A DNA stretch of 64,000 nucleotides from Myrica gale (Eukaryota > Streptophyta > Magnoliopsida > Fagales > Myricaceae): NCBI GenBank assembly GCA_963930655.1, contig OZ005603.1, positions 14,655,001 through 14,719,000 of the forward strand, in the 5' to 3' direction. Position numbers and translations under genes: made by a program. Under the pieces are notes generated by a model that was given only the letters and a program-made list of their open reading frames with translations, made no database searches and was not told the DNA's origin. Positions 1 to 11,228 of this stretch are shown here, one piece after another (position 1 is the stretch's first letter; the number at the start of each line of letters is the position of its first letter).

Positions 1-254
1 CACAAGCCATTGTCAAAGAAGCAAAGACAAGCAGTCTAATAGGTGTCGTATTAACTGTTGCCACCGATTGTGACAAGCAAAATTTTTGTGTTCCTTGATG
101 CCATTATTACCATAAACAATTTGAACATCTTACTGGCTTGTAGGGCTTTAGAACCACAAAAGAAAGGAGGTTACATATTATCTTTATACTTGTTCCACTT
201 AGTGACGCTTGTGTGATGCTGAGATGGCTTACCTTTTTTGCTTGCTTCTTGAAG
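1..254 (+). other. 3' part of the last intron of the DRT111-like gene
   Basis: Non-coding sequence leading to a pyrimidine-rich tract and an AG at 253-254, directly before the first codon that matches the SPF45/DRT111 family. The upstream exons must lie to the left of the window, so gene structure beyond this exon cannot be judged. Confidence 0.7.
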
Positions 255-551
255 GTGGGACCTGGTGAGGTTGATGATGAGCTAGAAGATGAGGTAGCAT
301 CAGAATGCTCTAAGTATGGGACGGTAACTCGGGTTCTCATTTTTGAGATAACAGAGCCAAATTTCCCAGTTGACGAGGCAGTTAGAATCTTTGTTCAGTT
401 TGAGAGACCAGAAGAAACAACCAAAGCATTTGTTGACCTCGACGGCCGATATTTCGGAGGTAGGGTGGTTTGTGCTTCATTCTATGATGTAGAGAGGTTC
501 AGCAAGAATGAGCTAGCTCCAATGCCTGGAGAAATCCCTGGTTATACATAA
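255..551 (+). CDS. DRT111: Terminal exon of a SPF45/DRT111-type splicing factor (UHM domain)
   Basis: This exon encodes 98 residues of the C-terminal U2AF-homology-motif domain of splicing factor 45. The plant member is DRT111, also called SFPS, a nuclear protein that takes part in 3' splice-site choice. Visible hallmarks are VGPGEVDDELEDEV, then KYGTVTRVLIFEI, and the RXF-type signature in DLDGRYFGGR, followed by the conserved tail SKNELAPMPGEIPGY. In this family the acidic first helix and the RXF loop bind tryptophan-containing ligand motifs of partner splicing factors. The start is set by the AG at 253-254; the methionine at 213 lies in the intron. The frame is open to the TAA at 549-551. 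No frame damage is seen, so it looks like a living host exon. A processed copy is unlikely because intron sequence precedes it, but a duplicated gene fragment cannot be excluded without the left flank. Confidence 0.88.
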   Translation: MGPGEVDDELEDEVASECSKYGTVTRVLIFEITEPNFPVDEAVRIFVQFERPEETTKAFVDLDGRYFGGRVVCASFYDVERFSKNELAPMPGEIPGYT

Positions 552-1760
552 AATAATGGAAAGTTCAAGTGCAACCTAATGTCCAACTGTCAAGGCTGGA
601 TGAAACAGATATGATGCACTAGGATATTGATTTTAATTGGTTATTTGTGAGTTGTGCAGTGTTGTAAGTAGCATTTAGATTTTGGATCAACTGCTTCATC
701 TCTTAACTAGGTCCAAGTGATGCCTGACCGAGACAAACAGTAGTTGCATGAGGAAATTATTGAAATCATGTGGAACAGCGAGAGCATTTTTATGAACACT
801 GTTGAAAGCTTAGCCATACGTAGAAAGGGATGAATTCTTTGTGCTGGGCATATGCATCACTGTGGATGGGAGAAGGGTAAACTCTTTATATTTGTCGTTT
901 TTTTCAGAGCGGTAACAGTTGCAAGATTGGAAACCTCCAACCTTTAATCATAATAGCACAATCGACCCACTCAGGAAAGCCAATTACACCAAAAAGAGGC
1001 AGTATATAATTCATCCTGTTATAAAGTTGGCAGCATGTGCAGGTACACCATAAAGGAAGAGTTGAAAAACGTGATCATATTTTCAAGTTCTAATCTAACA
1101 GATTCATCAATGAAATTAGATATTGGAATTCTTAAGAAGATAGATTTTTCTAACTTCTCACTGTTGTACTTCTATTCAAATCAGTTTTTTTTCCTATATA
1201 AGATTTATTCAAATAAGTTCAATTTTTTGACTTCCCTATTTATTATTTTCAAGATGTCATAAATTATGGTCAACATTGGGTCTGTAAATATGGAAGGTTC
1301 AAGTTAAAAATGTTCTGGCAAAAGGTACAAAAATAAGGAAATTAAAAGGAAAAAAAAAACTTCAAGGAAACCCGCACGATCAGATCCAGGTCTCAAAATT
1401 TTCCGGAGAAAAAGGAAAAGAAAAAAAAGATCCAGGTCTCAAATTGATGCAAACAATAGTCCACCAAGTTCTCTATCTTTGATGCTTCTCGAGAGAGAAC
1501 AACAAATGGTAAACATCAGTAAACAAAATAGATCGAGAAGAAATAATAAACATTCCATGATACACCATGATATTTAAGGCAAAGAGAAACCGATATATAA
1601 AGCTACACAAGACTTGTTTCTGATTAAACAACATTGATTCTTTCACTTTGCCCAATATCTGTAGGATTAGCTGTATGTCAAATTACCTGATGAGCCAAAA
1701 AACAAAAGGTCACCTATCCCTTATTTTACTCTGTACTTACAACTAGTCTCGTAGTATTTT
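552..1760 (+). other. 3' UTR and intergenic flank, no gene seen
   Basis: AT-rich DNA with short ORFs only. The first few hundred bases should hold the 3' UTR of the DRT111-like gene, but I cannot place the polyadenylation site. Homopolymer A runs occur near 1350 and 1425. Nothing else is recognisable. Confidence 0.5.
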
Positions 1761-2890
1761 GTAACTACTTTTAACCCACTGAAGTGTTGAGGAATGAACA
1801 CTTGAGAAGTAATTCACTGGACTCATAATATAACATAATATCTCTCAACCTAAAAGTTTAAGCCCAACCATGCTATATTAACTACCCACACTTTGTATTT
1901 TTTTAAGAGATAAATACAATTCGCACCCTCCAACTATGGGGGTCGACACTTTGCACCACTATCTACTATTTTTGTCACATTGTACCCTCCAACTATTGAT
2001 TTCAGACACCTTGCACCATCAGTTAAAACTTTCCGTTAATTTGGACAGAAAATGATTGTTTGACGCGTGAAATGACAATTTTGTCCTAGTATTTTATTTA
2101 TTTATTTATAGTAGTGACCATTTTATGAGGATAAAATCGTAATTTTAGAGGATAAAAAATTAATTTCCTTCCAAATTAACTAAATTTTTTAACGGAGCGT
2201 GTAAAGTGCTTGAAATCAATATTGAGGGTCAATGTGGTAAAAACAATAAATGAAGGGTGCAAAGTGTATTTATTCATTTTTTCAATGTGAGACTCAACTT
2301 GTTATACCTCATATGTGTATATTCAACAATCTCTCATTCATGTGAGAGTCTATCACTACATTGCTCCACTCTTTCTTCAACAAAAATCTTTTTTAGGCTT
2401 ATTTTCAAGATCATCTTGTGGACCATACCATACAACACACTCCACCTCGAGTGGAAGCCTCCCAGTCCCCTATCGCGCACTTTTCTCTTAGGTCCCTCTT
2501 GTACAATCCACCTTGTGCCTCGCACCTGCACAACTATCTCCTTTCTCTAAAGTGTCTTTTTTTTCAATCTTACAAGGTCTCTTTGGATCACACCATCGGC
2601 TCTGATACCACTTGTTAGGGAGACAATCATTGTCCATCTCCACTCTACCAAAGTAAAGAGCTCCCTCTTTAGAGACATGAGTTGATCACCCACTCAACTT
2701 ATGGATCTGCAACATGACAATAGTCCTCCTCTTCAACAAAAATGATTGTCATTACCACATCCTCATCTGAAACACTAGCTGCAGTATTATGATAAGTCTT
2801 CTAGTTATTCTTCTCTTTCTGCTTTTGGACTCGTGCCCTTTAAATAATCGCTTCCCTGACTTCCTTCCCTATTCTCTGTAACAAGAACAT
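1760..2890 (-). mobile_element. LTR-retrotransposon remnant (probably Copia-like)
   Basis: At 2599-2610 the sequence reads GCTCTGATACCA, the reverse complement of a TGGTATCAGAGC primer-binding site matching initiator-methionine tRNA. Two bases later, at 2613, TGTTAGGG has the form of an LTR edge, so the element lies on the minus strand. The stretch around 1870-1900 plus 2282-2320 resembles the stretch near 37400-37470 (shared CAATGTGGGATTCAAC-like text), which abuts a Copia RNase H remnant. The element is broken and lacks recognisable coding parts here. A fold-back element sits inside it. The boundaries are approximate. Confidence 0.5.
1906..2277. mobile_element. Fold-back / MITE-like element 1 with long inverted ends
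   Basis: The two ends are long, imperfect inverted repeats of about 110-130 bp. The left arm reads TAAATACAATTCGCACCCTC and continues to TTCCGTTAATTTGG near 2045. The complement of the right arm reads TAAATACACTTTGCACCC and continues to the same TTAATTTGG. The left arm has an extra internal copy of a GACACTTTGCACC stretch. The short loop (about 2050-2165) is AT-rich and non-coding. It interrupts the surrounding retrotransposon remnant, whose text resumes at CAATGTGAGACTC. T-runs at both edges hide the target duplication. Non-autonomous Mutator-like elements often have this shape. Confidence 0.65.
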
Positions 2891-2991
2891 GTACGTTGTC
2901 ATAGCTCTTGTGCTTTGTGCTATATAGCTTTTGTGCTCTATTGGCCGTCTCCGGTAAAGTGTAGTTAGTCAGATTCAGTTAGGGAGTTGCA

Positions 2992-5414
2992 ATGGCTTTT
3001 TCTCGTAGTTTCAGCATTGAGGCCAAGGAATTCCAAGTCTATGTTAGTGGTAGTGGAGTTGTTAAGTTCTAGAAGTGGAGTCTGAAATCTTTGAGCTCGA
3101 TTTTCCTGGGGAGGTATGGGGTTGTGTGGTTGGAGAATTTGGCTAGTAGGCTGCTGGTGGCTACCGATATTAAAGAATTTGCAGCAAAGTTCAATGAGGC
3201 CTCTCGTGCATTCTTGGCGCAAAGGTGATAATAAGGCAGACATATACATTGTTGTTGTAGAGTATGGAGAGGGTCACTGAAAATGTGTGGTGATGGTACC
3301 TGAAGGCAAGGATGGGTCAGGTTGGAAGGAGCTGGCAGAGGTGTTTCTGGAGGTGGTGTCTCACCTTGGAAAGCAAAGGCCCTGAGAAGGAGTCTCTGGT
3401 GGTTCTAGTTACTAGAAAGGCATTTCTTTCGTGGATGTGGTTAAGGCGAGATATAAGGTGGACCCTTCCGGTCGTCGTGTCTCGGAATTGGAGTATATCG
3501 TTGTTGAAGGCTTCAGGAAATTGAAGTTGCATGCGCAACCTTCGAATTCCCATGCAACTATGGGGGCCGACTTTGCAACTTCCAAGAGAAAATTATTTAC
3601 TGGGAAGTCTGTTGTTGATGAAGCGGGGAAAGAGGCACTCCAGTCCAGTCTCCTCCTCGAAGTGGCTTGTCAACCACGCTTTCCCTCCCTCAAAACTATA
3701 CTCCTCACCAAATGCCCTTCCTTGGGTTGGGGCAACACAACAATGAGTAGTTCGCCCCAGGACTCCACCCCCTCGAGAGCAGGATGCTGCGAGAAAGAGA
3801 GAAATTGGAGATTGTGTAATAGGTACCTACTTCCAATCTTCCTTGAGAGCTGGGTAACCAAAATTCTAGTCGCAAATGAAGAAGAGCTCAAAGTTTTCGT
3901 TCCAAGTCGGATTCTCTAATTAAGATATAGCAGTCAACAATCAAGAAATCATCAACTATTTCACCGGGGATGAGCTCTATGGCTAATTCGTTCGGCTATA
4001 TCCCGTAACACAGGTTGCCATCCACTCCCGTTAAATATGGAAACGCTTTCAACGGGAGATGTCGGAGGCAATTCTTCTGACCTATGGAAGACAATCGGCT
4101 CCTCATGTTCATGTCTTGGATGAACAACAAAAGTGGCTCCCGGATTTTCTATACTTGGGATTGGCACTGCTGGAGGAATCGGCCTAACCTAAAGCTGAGA
4201 CAAAAGTGGCTACCTTCATTTCCTTTCTAAAGGTGTAGTAAGGGGCAGTTGAGCGCAGAGAAGGGCATCTTTGATTAAGGTGCCCGAGCGAAAGGCCGTC
4301 AAGAGCTACCGAAGGAACAAGCCAAGCCTAGCCGCTTTGCGGTCCGGGCACCATTATAGGCACCTAGGTTCGGCCACCCCTTATTGAAAACGGCTGCGCG
4401 TTAGCGCCCCCTTACCCCTATTAAATTCGTTTAGTCACAAAGGAACTAAAGTTTCGCCTTTGGACAACCTTACTAATAGAAAGGGGAAAGATGCGCTCAA
4501 TCCGTTGCTTGTTGCTCCAACTTATATATATCGTATAGAGTGTCGTTTTGGAGAAACAAGTTGTTGGGATTGAGAGAGGAGCTAGACGAGTTGCTTAATC
4601 TAATAGATGGGGATGTTGGGTTGGGCATAACACAACTGGACTCTTAAAAAAATAATGGTGGGGGAGAAGACCCAGTTATTTGATGGGCAACCCGGTGAGG
4701 TTGTTTCAAGTGGGAGGTGATTGTTGGCCAATTTCTGTTATATCTCAAAAAATTGATGTGAAGGGGACCATTATGGTCTAGGTGGTGGTCGGGTAGGATG
4801 GGTGATTCGGGTAATACCGGTATGGGTCTTTTGCGTTCTGTCGTAGAGGATCCTATATGCGTCGCTCCCGCCTCTATGGTGTTGAGCTCTGCTAGAGGTT
4901 CCCACTTCCAGGCGAATGAGGTAGGGTCTCTATCAGTGTCGTCTGTGAAGGTTGGGGATTGTTCTGTTGTCCCGTCGGCACTGGAGCTCTTTTCGGGAGT
5001 TAAACACCTAGTTGTCGAAGAGTCCAGTCGATCCTTTGAGCTATTGGAGTCGACGAGAATGCCTGTTTTGGCACCAAAATTGTGTGTTTCTCCTCATGTG
5101 ATACACCAGGGTGGGGTTGCGATGATCGGCGATGACAACAATGTCTTTTTGGCTCTCTGTCGTCACACGGAGGTGGTTTGTGCGAAAATGAGGTGATGGT
5201 TGTGTCTGAGGGGTCTTCTGAGGTTCTATTAGATGGTCTGGAAGGTGGGGATGACTCAAGGGTGGTGTCCTTTAGCCGTGATGTGGATGATATTTCGATG
5301 GGTGTTAAAGGTGCATCAAAACTGGAGAGGGATTTGGTGCATGTTGCAAAGGATTATCCTAAGATGGTGTTGGAACTAGTGGCAATTTGTTTTCCCAATG
5401 ATGTAAGGGAGTAA
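2992..5414 (+). pseudogene. LINE-1 (plant L1 type) ORF1, degenerate
   Basis: From the ATG at 2992 the frame begins MAFSRSFSIEAKEFQVYV, typical of ORF1 proteins of plant L1 LINEs, which bind element RNA. Further homologous blocks are VVMVPEGKDGSGWKELAEV (around 3288-3345, after a stop), the stretch SFVDVVKARYKVDP at about 3430, WRNKLLGLREELDELLNLIDGD near 4550, and the Ser/Val-rich tail ending at 5414. Text continuing to about 5690 (such as LKGLESSINYDEKSS) still belongs to the ORF1 region. Several in-frame stops and frame changes show it is dead. A foreign block of about 0.75 kb sits in the middle. No zinc knuckle was seen. Confidence 0.65.
3780..4540. other. Foreign block in LINE ORF1, possibly mitochondrial DNA (NUMT)
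   Basis: This stretch has higher GC and a different texture from the LINE on both sides. Phrases such as AACGGCTGCGCGTTAGCGCC and AGGAACTAAAGTTTCGCC resemble, from memory, plant mitochondrial intergenic repeats. On the minus strand 4167-3961 is open (68 aa, with HPRHEHEEPIVFHRSEELPP) and ends cleanly at a stop, but I do not recognise the protein. LINE text resumes at about 4545. The organellar origin is inference; both edges are approximate. Confidence 0.4.
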
Positions 5415-5691
5415 AGATCAGAAAAGTTTGGGGCATAAGATTGGGTTTTGGATATAGTGTCTTCCTTTTGGCACATGGTGGGGTTGTATTGTGTGGGTTA
5501 TGAGAAAAAGCTGATGAATCTTTTTGTTGCCTTGGAGAGGGATTGAGTGCAAATTTGCACCAAGAAACCTAGAAGGTCGGGTGTAAAGTTTTTGAGATAA
5601 TTGAAGGGTTTGGAGTCTTCAATTAATTATGATGAGAAATCCTCTATTTCTAGGAAGGGTAGGATGAAGGGAGGGCCTTGTTAAGGTTTAA

Positions 5692-6890
5692 ATGAAGTCA
5701 GCAATTTTAAGTTGGAATGTTAGAGGGCTTGATGATAGGATGGAGTGCAGAGGAATGAGGAATTCATTGCGAGGGTGGAAGCAAGCCTCACGTGAGTTGG
5801 TGTAGTTTGGCGGTAGATGGCACCTTGGGGGTATTTTAATATTATGGGATACTAGGGTGTTGGAGTTGGTGAATTCGTGTATTGATTCTTTTTCTCTTTC
5901 GGTGGTATTTGAGAACTCAGATGATGAGACTTAATAGATGTTTTCTGGAGTCTACGAACCTAACGATGATGGTTGTAGGAGATTGTTGTGGGAAGAGCTG
6001 ACAGGTGTTTATGCTTAGTGGAATCTCCCTTGGTGTATGGTGGCGACGTTAATGTAACCCGTTTTTCAAGTGAACGCTCTATTTTTGTCGGGGGGTTTAT
6101 TCACCTGGTCCCAAATAGATCATCTCAGATGTGGCTCAGGATTGATCGTTTTCTCTTTTGCTCCAATTAGGAATCCTTGTTCTCTTAGGTTTCTTAGAAA
6201 AGTTTGCTGCATTTGTTCTCGAACCATTCTCTCATTCTTTCGGAGAATGGTAGATTTGGGGGGGTGGGAAGAGACCTTTTTCATTTCGAGAACATGTGGT
6301 CGAAGGAGGATGGATTTGTGGATAGAGTAAGGGAATGGTGGGGATAGTACGAGTTTTCGGGGTCTCCTAGCTTTGTGCTTGATTCAAAATTGAAGGCTTT
6401 GAAAAAGGATTTGAAAGTGTGGAACCAGGAGGTGTTTGGGGATCTTAATTTTTGAAAGTTTTCTTTGTTAAACGAGTTGTCCTTGTTTGGTTCGTTGGAT
6501 GAAGAGGTTTTCTGAAGGAGAATGAGAAACAAAGGAAGTTGGCGGTGATGGGGGAGTTGAATCCTTTGATTGATTTGGAGGAGGTGAATTGAAAGTAGAA
6601 GTCTAGACCTCTATGGCTTAAGGATGATGATAGATGTACTAAATTTTTTCATCGAATGTCTAACTCGAATAGGAGAATTAATAATATTTCTAGCTTGGAG
6701 GTGGAGGGGAGTAAAAGTAGAGGATCATGTGGATGTTTCTGAGAAGATTGTAAACTTTTATTGTTCCTTGTACAAAGAACAATAAGGCAGGAGTTTGATT
6801 CTATCTTTGGGGAGGAAGTGAATTAGTTAGAAAAGTCCTTCGATAAGGTTGAGGTTATTGGTGTGGTTCGTAGCCTCAATGAGAATAAGG
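5692..6890 (+). pseudogene. LINE-1 ORF2 part 1: endonuclease and linker, degenerate
   Basis: Starts MKSAILSWNVRGLDDRMEC, the classic first strand of the apurinic-type endonuclease of plant L1 ORF2, which nicks target DNA for target-primed reverse transcription. Later blocks are GGILILWDTRVLELV, FSGVYEPNDD, GGLFTWSQ and IDRFLF (5940-6170), followed by the linker text [27 protein letters not shown] (6370-6450). About 35 residues of the usual stretch between the asparagine strand and GGILILWD, including the QETK catalytic region, are absent. Many stops and frame changes occur. The text stops at VRSLNENKA where CACTA-1 enters and resumes at 24673. Confidence 0.7.
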
Positions 6891-6989
6891 CACTACAAGA
6901 AAATTAACATTAGGTGTCAAAAATTATGGTGTCAAAATAAATTTTGTCACTAAATCATGCATTTCTTTGTCAAAATAAAAATTTCATTA

Positions 6990-8600
6990 CCCAAGGTGTG
7001 TCAGGAATTACAAAACCGTCCAGACGTCCTTAAAACACGTACGAACGGTACGCGAGGCCATGCGCACATCGTTTGGTAACAAAAAACTGTTGTCACCCAA
7101 TATTGATGTAGATCGAATTGTCACAAAAGTTGTAATCTCGTCCGCACGTTCTGATCATAACGTCCGAACGACTGAGACAATCCGCTCATGATTGACAAAT
7201 ATCTATTTCAGACGACCGTGGAGAACAGTTGTGTGTGGTCGCACGATTCCCTGTCGTCCGGACATGTATGACTATAATTTCAGCGAATGGTGGTACTCCA
7301 CGATGCACGTTCCAGACGTATGCTCACTCGTAGCCGTTCGCACTGACTCATACCGTCTGAACGCGATCATTTCGAGAAGAATTTACTAACTGTTCACAAT
7401 TTGGAATTTAATGCGTAAGAATATGATTACACCACGTGGAAAACGGAAACATCCTCACGGTATGAACGACCCGTTCGAACGGTGTGGATGGATTTTAAAG
7501 ACGAACAGAAACCATTTGAACAAAATTTTACCCTGGCATTTTTTACACCATTTTCTCTCCTTTCTCAGGCATTCATGTTTCTTGTCCAACAATCTTACTT
7601 TTTAGTCCTATTTCGTGGATTTCTTCGTGTCCAGGTGCTTTTCTCATGTTTTTATTTGGTTTTTTGGCATAAAAATCGTGTTTTTTAAAAGTAATTTACG
7701 TAAAAAATTTCATGAACAATTTCCAGCCACCACAGTTGTTTGATGGCTGATATTTGTATTAATATAGATTGCATAATGTTGTAAGATTGTTTAGGCTATA
7801 ATGTGTGTTGTTTGGGGGACTTTTGGAGGTGGGAGAGAGGCCGACCATGGCTGAGTCGACTCTGTCTTCTTCCCAATGACATGTCCGGACGGTTGAAGCC
7901 GTTCGGACATATAGTTTTAAATTTTATGCGGTAAGTTTTGTAAACATTGTCGTTTTAATAGTGTCGTGCGGACGTTATTAGTGTGATGGGCGGACAACGT
8001 GGGCTTTATACGCCGTCGTTTAGTTTAAGATATGTACTTGTGTTTATGTATTTCGAACTACGTCATTTTTAATCAAACGTACGGATGAAGACTTTGTCAC
8101 ATGCGGACATTGAGATTTTATATGCTATCGTGTTGTCTAGGATATATACACATGTTAAAATTTATTTTTTAGGAGTATTTTTATTGCAAAAAGTTATTAT
8201 AGTGTGCACACGTTTGTTCACTAAACTAGGTCGCATAATTAGCCGTTTGGAAGACTTATTTGGCGTGCGAACATTTGTCCGTTATATGCTGTCATTTTGT
8301 TGATGATATATACGTACATGTTTAAAAGTTATTTTTTAGGAGAATTTTGTTGCGGACGGTTATCGTAGCGTGCACACATATATTTGCTAAAACTAGGTTG
8401 TTTCTTTAGCCGTTTCAACGACGTCATTTGTGCGTGCGAACATTTTTCATATATGTGTTATCGTTTTAAGGATTATTTTTGTTGCGGACGGTTATAATAG
8501 CGTGCACAAGTTTGTTCCCTAAAACTGAGTCATTATATTTACCGTTCGGACATTTGGGAAACGTCTGGACGATTCTCTGGATAAAATGGCACCATTTTAT
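6990..8600. repeat. Left subterminal repeat field of CACTA-1
   Basis: Many short copies, in both orientations, of a motif of the form CGTCCGNACG, CGTTCGNAC or GTCCGAACG recur, for example near 7018, 7140-7165, 7255, 7470, 7880, 8555 and 8630. In CACTA elements such subterminal repeats are binding sites for the element-encoded TNPA-type protein. The same motif returns at the right end (23940-24560) and around 10500-10660, which supports a common function. The region is otherwise non-coding. Confidence 0.65.
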
Positions 8601-8684
8601 ATGATGTGCGAACGCTTTGTGATGCCGTGTGGACGGTTTTCACTGACAGTTTATTTGTTTTTGCCTTTTTTTTACAGATTAAGA

Positions 8685-9816
8685 AATGTCTAAACGCCAC
8701 CATTTGTCGAGAGCTCTACGTGGCAGGATCCTTAGAGTCAATAGGATTATATGACGCGGGAGGAGCAGCTGGCCTAGTAGCTGGCTGAGATGCTGAGCTG
8801 ATCGGTCATCCTGGAGCATGACGTTTTCGTTGCTGACTTCGAGGAGATGAAGTATCAGGACGAGAGTATTGAAGATATTTTAGATGATCAGGGTTGGATT
8901 GGGTATCTGAAGAGAGAAGGCGTAACATCTGTAGATCTGGTCCGAGAGTTTTACGCATCACTATTGGATGTTGCGGATCTTGATGCACATGTATGGATCA
9001 TCACTGTACGCAGGGTGACCTTTCTAGCGACATTTATGGAGATGCAGAGGCCGATTGGAGCACACTTACAATGGAGATGGAGAACAAGCCAGATGCGGAA
9101 GACATCTTTCGTACATTCACAGGCTAGGACCTGGTGGTTGTCGGACCCTTTATAAGATAGAAGTACATGCTCCCATTCTGACGTATTCATCTTCGCCTAC
9201 GACATCGAGCTGAGGGCATACACGACAGAGTGTTCTATAGCGAGAGGAGGGTTGTACATGGCTAGAGGTGGTATTGTGGATTTTTCGTTGTACATCTTCC
9301 TAACTTTTGGTCTGAAGCGAAGATCAGTTTTGCTACTGCGTTGTCATAAAGTCTACTCCTGACACATTTCCTCCATAGTGTGGGTTGCATTTATAGTCGG
9401 GACGAGGAAAGGAAGCAGCTTTTCAGTCCCATCTGTCAAACCACTTTGAGGCGTTCCGAGGCTCAGATTAGGCGGTAGCAGCTACCATGGGCTCTTGCTC
9501 CTAGAGAGCCGCAGCTAGAGGAGGAGCCCCCTCGTCATGATGCCGAAGAGCAACCAGCCTGGGCCGATGCTTGTACGACAAACCTGAAGGAGACTGTTGA
9601 TGTTGCTATTTTGCCGACACATTAGTTGTGTGTCGGCTTGTGGTCCAGTTTGACCTCTATGGAGTCTCATATGACAGGATTGCATCCATTCTCACTACCA
9701 CTCCTGACACCTTGCGTGTGATGTTGAGGAGGTTGGGCACTATTGAGGATCAGATGGGAAAGTTGAGCGAGTTCCCTGGGGACAGATCCATTGAGCCTGG
9801 TCCGGAGCATGATTAG
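8685..9816 (+). pseudogene. CACTA-1 accessory ORF, plant transposon protein (PF20167-like), degenerate
   Basis: A splice-acceptor-like TTTTTTTTACAG at about 8669-8678 precedes the ATG at 8685 (MSKRHHLSRALRG). In a different frame, from 8847, comes an open stretch with VDLVREFYASLLDVADLD and a following VRRVTFLATFMEM. This resembles the 'putative plant transposon protein' domain found in accessory genes of CACTA elements. Further open text at 9628-9816 ends in DRIASILTTTPDTLRVML and IEDQMGKLSEFPGD. Stops and frame changes separate these blocks, so it is not translated as a whole. Its function within the element is not known. The domain assignment is from memory of the motif and is moderate. 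Confidence 0.5.
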
Positions 9817-9945
9817 GACATTTGTTTTGGATATTTATATTTGTTTTGGATATTTATGTTTGACATATTTGTTTTGGATATTTATGTTTGACATATTTGT
9901 TTTGGATATTTATATTTGTACTGGATATTTATGTTTGACATTTTA
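9817..9945. repeat. Short tandem array, units of about 31 bp
   Basis: Five or so imperfect copies of TTTGTTTTGGATATTTATGT followed by TTGACATA lie directly behind the accessory ORF. It is AT-rich and non-coding. The downstream DNA to 10140 is plain AT-rich sequence. Confidence 0.7.
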
Positions 9946-10782
9946 GTATGGTTTGTATTTTGAATATTTATGTTGATTTCGCTTTATAATGTTTATTATA
10001 CATTTTTTTATTATGGTTTAATTTTTATTTTTAGATATGTTAATTAAAAAGAATATTAATTACATACGTTATTTAAAATACTTATTTAAGTACTATTAAT
10101 ACGTTAGTAAGAAATGAAATACTATTATCATACTTATTTTCGTGCATGGCATGTGGACGTCACTTATACACGTCCAAATGAATTTTACACAGAATGAAAG
10201 GGTTGAAACCTAGAAACTTATCATTCAACTTCAAATCCCCTCAAATCCTTCATTTCTCCAGTTTCTTCTTGAAGAATCGTTTGTAGGCTGATAGAAGCAG
10301 TTCAAGTATAAATTGAAGTAGTTTTGTGGGTTTTGAGTCAAAATGTATTGTTTTTCTTGATGTTTGATGGTTTAATACTTTGGGTAGGTTAGAAACATGT
10401 TTGGTGTTGATTGGGTGCGAAATGGTGATGTAAAACTTTTAATTTTGGGATTGAAATGGGTCTGTGGAAGATGGATTGTAGAAGGATCTGTTCTTCGGCA
10501 ATCGCAGTCTGGCCGTTTACTATAGTCGTTCGAACAGATTTTATGACAATTTAAATTGTTCGGACGTACTTCAGGGCTTGCAGACGTAGCTTTTCGAAAC
10601 GACATCTTTTTGGTTCTGGTTGTGCGGACGGTTGTGAATCCGTCTGGACGGTTATACGTGAAGTATATTTAATATTGGTTGTGTTTTGCATTTAGTAGCC
10701 CTGAGACCCGTTTGGGAATTACTGCGCGTTTTAAATACCGAACACGTGGTAATTCCTGAATTGCGTAAGTTGTGGACAGTTT

Positions 10783-10964
10783 GGGATTAGACTATCTGTA
10801 ATGTACGTAAATGTTATGTTCATTATGCGTGACGTAGTTAGAAATTTCGACATCGCTCTCCTTTCGTCCTTCGGATGCATATTTAATGGGAGATGCTGCC
10901 AAAATTTCTTGTACGTCGGACACAATGCTCGGGATATTTACGTACATTATGTATAATCTAATCC
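10783..10964. repeat. Inverted repeat upstream of the TNP2 stump
   Basis: An arm at 10783-10811 (GGGATTAGACTAT then AATGTACGTAAAT) is matched in inverse by 10936-10964 (ATTTACGTACATTATG then ATAATCTAATCC). The loop is about 120 bp. It lies about 120 bp before the TNP2 start codon, so it could be a promoter-proximal feature of the transposase gene. That role is only inferred. Confidence 0.6.
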
Positions 10965-11082
10965 TGAATGAGATATGTCCTATCACCCTAGAGAAACAAG
11001 GTGTTAGAGGTGAACTATCATTGCTCTATGCATGATTGTTGTTTGATTGTTTTATGCATATCTATGACTGAAGACACAAAAA

Positions 11083-11222
11083 ATGGATAAGAGTTGGATT
11101 CATGAACTAGATAGGTTCAATGTGAAGTATAAGGAAGGTGTCTGGGAATTTATGAGTATCGACAGAAATTATGCCGATAGTCGTGGTCAAATAAGGTGCC
11201 CCTGTCGAAGATGTAAGAATAT
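11083..11222 (+). pseudogene. N-terminal stump of CACTA-1 TNP2 (transposase-associated domain)
   Basis: Starts MDKSWIHELDRFNVKYKEGV and continues to RGQIRCPCRRCKN. This is the N-terminal transposase-associated domain (Pfam family PF13963) with its CPC..C cysteines, as in TNP2 transposases of CACTA elements. Right after KNI the TNP2 text stops and ORF1-type text begins in another frame, so the whole catalytic body (about 700 or more residues in the family) is absent. The homologous start of CACTA-4 is at 53630. This deletion is the likely reason CACTA-1 is non-autonomous. Confidence 0.7.
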
Positions 11223-11228
11223 TTTGTT

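Noticed and set aside
2257-2618. 97- and 66-residue ORFs near 2.3-2.6 kb
   Set aside because: They overlap the retrotransposon remnant with the primer-binding site and show no protein similarity I recognise.
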